A stretch of 24,838 bases of DNA from Isohypsibius dastychi (lineage: Eukaryota; Tardigrada; Eutardigrada; Parachela; Isohypsibiidae), in NCBI GenBank assembly GCA_034696485.1, contig JAQIWT010000286.1, forward strand, positions 1 through 24,838. The letters are read 5' to 3'. The notes under the pieces were generated by a model, which had not been told where the DNA came from, made no database searches, and saw only the letters and a program-made list of their open reading frames with translations. Of the stretch, positions 19,035-24,838 are shown piece by piece (the stretch's first letter is position 1; each line of letters opens with the position of its first letter). A program made the position numbers and the translations under genes.

Positions 19035-22000
19035 TTATATTGGTGTCGTTTTGTTTCGCTTGTGTTTCGGGCTTTTGTTCTTCTTTCCTAGAATTTTCAT
19101 CAGGTTTTTGGACATGAAGTAGGGTCGCTCAGTCGATCCATCATTCCGCTCCAAATCTTCCACTAAATAACGTGATACATCGGTTATTTATATACTGGCA
19201 AAAACATGGAAAATTCTTACAGAAACAAAGAAATAGTGTGTCAACCGCCATGGCATAAACTCCGAAAAATGCCGAAGTAATCAAATAACTCCCGATCATT
19301 ACAGTCTGAAAAGAAATAATATTATTGCCCGATTCACACAGCAGCGGGATTTTGGTATATATTCGTTCAAATAACAAATTTCATTTTTGAACAGACGCTC
19401 ACAATAGCGGGTACAAAGTAATAATTGAGAGTTGGCGGATATTGCGGATATCGCTCCAGACCAGGTATCTTTCCAGAAAAAAAGAAAAACGCCGCTACAC
19501 CTGTCAAATACATGGAATGATATGGACGACAATCGGTTACACGCTCAACTGACATCAATTTCCTCAAGACAACAGCAAAAGCAAAGCGAGGACGAAGAGA
19601 CGAGGACACACACCCAAACATGGGCCTGAACAAAATTGGCTTACGTACAAAGTGAACTCCGATTTAGCTTGAGATGTACATTTTGGAAATGAAACTTTTG
19701 AAAACTGAATTCACATTGTACTTGGGTGAACGATGCAATGAACTTACTATGATGGGAACTGCTATGTAATTCAGATCAGAAGGCATTTTCAGAGCTCTTG
19801 GGAAAACTGTGTCAAAGCCGCCACCAAAATAATGTGCTGCGAAAACGCCTGAAAAAAAGCGGTGCAGCAGCATAAAAGGTCAGTCTGCGAGTGAGTGAAA
19901 AAAGCGAAGGCAAATAAGGAAAAGCCCAAGCTCAGCAGATTGGGAAATCATACGCACCCACTCCTCCTACAATCACTAATTTTCCCAGGAACAGCAAAAA
20001 ATCGGTGACTTTATCTAACACAACAACCCTGGAATCAAACCGTAATTTTTAGTCACACCTTTTTTATCGCAATTAGCTTTACCTGATAATATTCCGCATC
20101 AGTAAATTGAATGCATCCCTTGCCGAACGACAAAAGTTTTTCCCATAAATGGCCACCTGAACAATATTGTGGTCAAATATATTTAAAGAAAAATTAGAAA
20201 AACGAGAATAGCGCACAAGGGTCATACCATAATATAAGCGTTTCGATTGACGAATTTCAAGAATTTCTCCAAACACCAAAGACAACAGGCACAGCATCTG
20301 TAAAAAAACCAATTTCATTGAAATGTTCATCAAAAAATTCGAAGATTCCCGTCAGCAAAAGAGAACGTCAAGGCTGTAAATATTCTAAATATACTACGTA
20401 CTTGACAAAGAATCGAGCCACTCCCAAATGAGATTGCTTGAGTTTTTGATCAAGATTCTCCAATAACCAGCGAACGAAACGAACGATGGCGATAATCAGT
20501 GATCCAAAAGCGATCGATCCCAGATGATACCTGAAATACAAGTCTACAGAAAAAATTCACGATCTGTCAAGTTGCAGAACTCCACCTGAACGTTCTTCCG
20601 ACAGACCCAGCAAGCGGAAACATGGGCAAGTCATCCTTATTGCGAGCCCAGTAATAACTGGCGAAAGCTCCAGCTAGTGACATGTCACTTAGACCGACAA
20701 CAAAGAACCCAGCCCAGAAAAACGCAAACACGTTGAAGATTTGAAAGTATGTATATCGCCTAAGAAAATCAAGCTAATACGATTATAAATGTAGCAAACA
20801 TGCTGATTTACGTATCATGTGCGTAATCCGAGAAGATACAATCATGGGTATTATTTGGTCTGCCAAATGTCTGAAAAATAGAAATGTAAAACCTAAGAAT
20901 TTATCGACAGGTGGTTTTCTGACTGACTGATAAATCACAGAACTGCATTGATGCTGGGAATTGCGCAAGACTTGGTTCGCCGGGAAGCCCGTTTGACCTT
21001 TCAACTAGTATTCCTTTAGGCTCTCCAGCCGAAGACAATAGTCTGTAAATAATACATTTTAAATGAACTATGGATTGCAGTTTTCAGATTCTGAGCATAC
21101 ATGGCTAATACACCCCACAGTCCAAAAACAGCCATTTGTAGAATGAAAGGAAATAACGGGAAAAGCAATGTGAACATCATGTGTCCAACTCCCCTGAAAA
21201 AACCAGATTATTTTTTGTGGTTAAGTGGTCCGTTGAGTGCATACTTGCTAGCTTCACGCAAAAGAGCCACGGCTAACCGAATTCTATTCCGAAGAAATAA
21301 AGCGATGAGCAAAACAATCCCGAGAACAATGGCACATATGATGCCTGAACAAAAAGCAAACTTTTCGAAGCAATTCTGCAACGAAAAAACTTGAAGCCAC
21401 ATACCGAATGCCAACCAAGTGTCTTGTCGAGTAAGATAACTCTGAAAAAAACTTAGAGATGTGATCACAAACCACTTTCTGCAAATTCAGAGTTCGACGG
21501 AAATGGAACCTGGAGCGGAGATTGTACCTGCGCGTCGAATGTGAATGCAAAAGGTGGATCTGGTCCAGTGGCTCTCCGTTTTAGCATTTGCCAGTAAGTA
21601 AAAGTATAATAGGTTCCTGTAATTAACATGAATATTCGGGACCAAGCGGCACCTTCGTGGACCCAAACAATTTTCATTTTAAATCACTGCTACTACTGGT
21701 GCTTTACAGGTTCGCAAATTTCTTCATCTTGGATATTTCTAATTGTTAAACTACACGAAATTGCCTGTTAAGGGAAGATTTTTTTTAAATCACTGACTTA
21801 CCATATGATAATAATCCGACAATGGTTAGCATTCCGAGATAAATCATCGGGCCGGCTATCCAGCGCATTATAACGATCCAGAAGAACGAAATGAACATGG
21901 TCGCGAAAAGACCGCTAAATACAAAATTCTTCACGCCAGATTTACCTCAAAGCCTGTTCTACTCACATTACAATCATGGGCCATGATTTTGCAAAATCCT

Positions 22001-23278
22001 GAAATATTTTGTCCATTATTCCTCTGGCAGATAAATATTTTCCGATTGCTTCTGTTCCTTGATCGATCGCCGAGCTATTCACATTGTTTGAGCTAGCCGC
22101 TGTCAGGGCTTCATTCAGAGCATTTGTCATATTCTTCGATGGAAATGCTGGGTTGTATGCTCCTGGAATACATCGTCCACCGATTGGTCCACTTGGTAAA
22201 ATGTAGGGTGTACATCTTAGGGAGCTGTCACGAGTGGTCTATATTATTTGAATGGAAAAAAACAAACATGTCAGCAAAGTAATCTAATACATCATTTTTG
22301 TATCGTATACCATTGACTGATAATCGTAGCCATCCAAGCAGACTGGACTTCCGGGTAGTCCAGCAGTCCAGAATTCGGTTGGACATTTTTCGATGCACAT
22401 CTGTGAAGAGGAGAATATTCAGCAAGCCACGAGAACGAACAGCGAGGAACTCAGCCTTACAGATGGCGTTCTGCAGATTTGTAAAAACATCTGGGGTCCG
22501 GCGCATTTTGCAACGTCGAAATATAGCAGCACTGTTCGATTAGTTAAACTGTAAAATCACGACTCGGGTCAGAAAAGGATTAATTAGGGTCGAATTCTGG
22601 GAAAATTACTCGATTTTTAGTTGTCCATTTGGGTCAAAGTTTTTCTTTCCGCAAATATTCCCGTGCGAGTCGGTTGGGTTAATAAGCGCGTCCCAGTTCC
22701 CGTTGGAAAATGCTAAACAAAACCAGCTGACAAATTTTATCGAACAATAAATTTTACGAGCTGAATATAACGTACCAAAGTACGAAACCACACCCCATCC
22801 GGCGAGAAAGGCAACAAAGAGAATCAAACAAATGACATCAGTGCAACTCCTGCAATTGTTCTGTTCAGTTCCGACGAAAAGTAATGATTTATGGTCAAAT
22901 ATTTTTTATAAATATTATTTCCTATGTAAGGCACCAACCGATTTTTTATAGGACCACTGAAGTCTGGATCATGATGTTTTGGTTTTCCTGCAACGAACAA
23001 CGCGATTTGTCATCCTGATAAATGAATGCACTACAGTATAGTAGTATGTCAATGACACCTTCCCTCTGAACCATCAAGTGCCAGCCTCAACAGAACAATA
23101 GATCACCATGCACAAGATATCAACTAGAACTTGGGCCGGATGGCCTTTTTACAAAAACTGAGTCTGACAAGTGGAAGAAGCATAATAGTACCAAACTACG
23201 CTTGTACCACGAGACATCCGGCATTATCATCTTACCGTATTTTCCACTGTCGTCCACGCTTCCGGCAGCGTTCCCCAT
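19035..23278 (-). CDS. Choline-transporter-like protein (SLC44/CTL family), complete, 717 or 718 residues
   Basis: Minus-strand exons: 23278-23236, 22987-22939, 22849-22776, 22712-22610, 22548-22461, 22400-22311, 22238-21967, 21914-21802, 21616-21528, 21441-21405, 21344-21245, 21193-21101, 21042-20928, 20870-20812, 20759-20586, 20530-20402, 20297-20228, 20156-20083, 20028-19958, then either 19848-19748 or 19500-19403, then 19305-19221 and 19162-19035. All are GT/AG and in phase. Landmarks in order: [23 protein letters not shown] plus TM1 (about 35-56), a large Cys-rich outer loop ([22 protein letters not shown]), TM2 from about 236, [89 protein letters not shown] and RPYFMSKNL. The sequence is closer to CTL2/CTL4-type than CTL1-type members, from memory. 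Family role: multi-pass transporter of choline or related organic cations at plasma or mitochondrial membranes. The start ATG (MGNAAG) is the first in its exon. Substrate is not determined. Confidence 0.93.
19403..19500 (-). CDS. CTL mutually exclusive exon b
   Basis: A 98-base exon between acceptor TATTTGACAG and donor ATT|GTGAGC. It takes one base from the upstream exon (G|GT) and ends in phase 0. It encodes [19 protein letters not shown] then a [12 protein letters not shown] segment, the form that matches most animal CTLs (FFFFSGRIPG, LNYYW-P). It covers a transmembrane end, a loop and the start of the next membrane segment near the C-terminus. Confidence 0.85.
19748..19848 (-). CDS. CTL mutually exclusive exon a
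   Basis: A 101-base exon between acceptor GCTTTTTTTCAG and donor ATA|GTAAGT, with the same 5' phase (G|GC) and 3' phase (0) as exon b. It encodes [20 protein letters not shown] then a [13 protein letters not shown] segment, which aligns along its length with exon b but differs in the loop and is one codon longer. Using both exons or neither breaks the frame, so exactly one can be used. Confidence 0.8.
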
Positions 23279-24838
23279 CTCAGAGCTAAAACACTCCAGC
23301 GATCAAAATCCTTTCAGTAATTCAAAAATATTATTTATTCCAAGACGCGAAATTATTCAGCATGCAACTTCCAGGATAGTGTTAAAGCAAGCGGGGATAC
23401 GGAAGTCTCGGTTGAACGGTAGAAGACGAAATGCAAACAGCAGATCAGATCTGGCATGCTCAAGAATATTACTGCCTAGCTGACACCTGTTTTACAAGTG
23501 AAAGTTGAATGAGTATTCAGATCACCAACACTCCTTCCTCACAGCAGAGTCGACAGTAACCTGATTCCGGAATAGAAAGTCGTCCGGTAACATGCAAAAA
23601 GGTTAAGTATCTCTCTCTTGTCGGCAAAGATAAGATTGCGACGTCATTGGGGGATATTTATTTAAATTAACGACTGCCAAAAATGTTCGCCACTGTTTTA
23701 GAAAAGAAAACTGCATGAAGAATCATCAAATTACGAATGTTCTCCGTCGCATTACTTCCGCAACTAATGCGGAAGATGGGAAACCGTTGAGTCATTTCTT
23801 ATTCAAATAAAGTGAGTACTATCAACTCCACCTTTCAGCTTTTTCATTCGTATTCAACAACAACCACTTGAAACACGAATCATACTGTTTTCTGACACAT
23901 AACATATCAAGATTTTAGAAATTCAAAATGCTGGGCTATTCGTATTAAAATCTTTATGTTTGAATATCGTAGTAGTAAGAGATTTCAATTTCTCATCGTA
24001 CCGAAAAAAGCCGGCATTGCGACGAACTTACAGATTTGACTGCGGTTCTGGATCCATGTCAAAGCCATCAACAACAGGCTTTTATATAAAACGGATCCGG
24101 AACAAATTGCTATTCAACGTCGCCCTTAGTATGAATTTGAAAGACATTAAAACAGGAATTATGGGACTACGAGAGAAATATCCAGAATGCATACAGATCT
24201 CACTAACCGATCGATTGAATTCCTTTTTTCATCCCGTGCAAAGAATTGGTTGAGCTTGCCCCGACTTAAGCCGATCTGAATAAAACAGTGCAATCCTTGA
24301 TTTGATTGAGTAGATCACTCATCAACCGCGAAATAACGTCGTACAACGGATATCCGATATGAAATTCTGGTTATATTTTAAGATGTGGAGCAGCGAATTT
24401 AAGACTTGCCACTTGCAGTGCAGCAGCAATCAGCGTAAGAACGTGCATACTAATTGGGCGGTAATCAGTCTCGAAAGCGGCGCCACCTGTTCATGACCTT
24501 TCAGAATTTCCTATGTAGAATGTTACACAGTAACCGAAATCCCAGCCGCCGCAGAAAATCATTCTGTTTCTTTATGTTTTAGTCGAATAGAATTAAAATA
24601 GCAATGCGTGTGCAAATACGTGAAAACAATCAAACCAGAAAAAGGCTGAAACAGATACCTTATAACCTGACCGGGTAAAACAAACTTCCGTTTTCAGGCT
24701 TTCTGTTTCCTACACAAATTCTTCTGCCGGTGTGCATTTTGGCTTTGATTCGAGTCGGCTAACAATAGATTTGGGACGTTCCGTGACCACCCTGGTGCTG
24801 GAAATGAGTGAAAGGGTTCTTTGAGTTTTCGAGCTCCA
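23279..24838. other. CTL upstream region, no convincing gene
   Basis: This region should contain the CTL promoter and 5' UTR. A plus-strand open frame at 23960-24253 (97 codons, opening with a non-ATG codon) ends shortly before an AATAAA at 24280-24285, but its product is unrecognised. The rest shows only short, unconvincing open frames, and no repeat array. A gene entering from the right edge cannot be excluded. Confidence 0.45.
24080..24091. promoter_or_regulatory. 12-base TATA palindrome
   Basis: TTTTATATAAAA is a perfect palindrome. On the minus strand it lies about 20-30 bases upstream of two ATGs (near 24068 and 24056) in the CTL upstream region. It could be a TATA box for an upstream CTL transcript start, or chance AT-rich sequence. 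I cannot connect those ATGs to the CTL coding exons in phase. Confidence 0.25.

Noticed and set aside
19958-20028. Apparent one-base frameshift in the CTL exon encoding [14 protein letters not shown]
   Set aside because: It came from miscounting a T run at a line break. With four Ts the exon is 71 bases, in phase on both sides and matching the family, so there is no frameshift.
24661-24769. Possible exon after TTCCGTTTTCAG resembling an ABC-transporter membrane start (TQILLPVCILALIRVG)
   Set aside because: It meets a TAA after about 20 codons, has no donor before the stop, and no upstream partner exon was found.

Overview
The window is nuclear DNA from a small-genome invertebrate animal. Genes are densely packed, most introns are 50-100 bases with canonical GT...AG ends, and poly(A) signals are AATAAA-like. 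The predicted proteins look most like ecdysozoan (arthropod, tardigrade or nematode) family members. I cannot name the species. I see no operon, CRISPR array, tRNA, rRNA or recognisable transposon.

Layout: (1) 1-1072, minus strand: the 5' part of a SMYD-type (MYND + SET) lysine methyltransferase gene that runs off the left edge. (2) 1073-2295: divergent promoter region, with one exon-like open stretch and a perfect cAMP-response element. (3) 2296-15964, plus strand: a complete unc-13/Munc13 gene, reconstructed here as 31 coding exons (1873 codons plus stop). Every exon junction keeps phase. There is a second, alternative N-terminal exon at 8910-9332. (4) 16792-18705, plus strand: a complete endophilin-B (SH3GLB/Bif-1 type) gene with 10 coding exons and 326 codons. 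(5) 19035-23278, minus strand: a complete choline-transporter-like (SLC44/CTL) gene with 22 coding exons per transcript. It contains a pair of mutually exclusive exons. (6) 23279-24838: sequence upstream of the CTL gene with no convincing gene.

Gene relationships: SMYD and unc-13 are head to head. unc-13 and endophilin-B are in tandem. Endophilin-B and CTL are tail to tail, with only 329 bases between stop codons. UNC-13 primes synaptic vesicles, endophilin-B bends and remodels membranes, and CTL proteins move choline or related substrates for membrane lipid synthesis. All three are membrane-trafficking or lipid genes, but nothing in the sequence shows co-regulation.

The most interesting signals are: the mutually exclusive CTL exons, whose phases force the choice of exactly one; a second unc-13 N-terminal exon that ends in its own calmodulin-site-like helix at the same splice junction as the long form; and several very small unc-13 and endophilin exons (9, 15, 30, 30 and 38 bases). 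All exon models come from reading splice signals, frame and remembered family patterns. No alignment or transcript was available.
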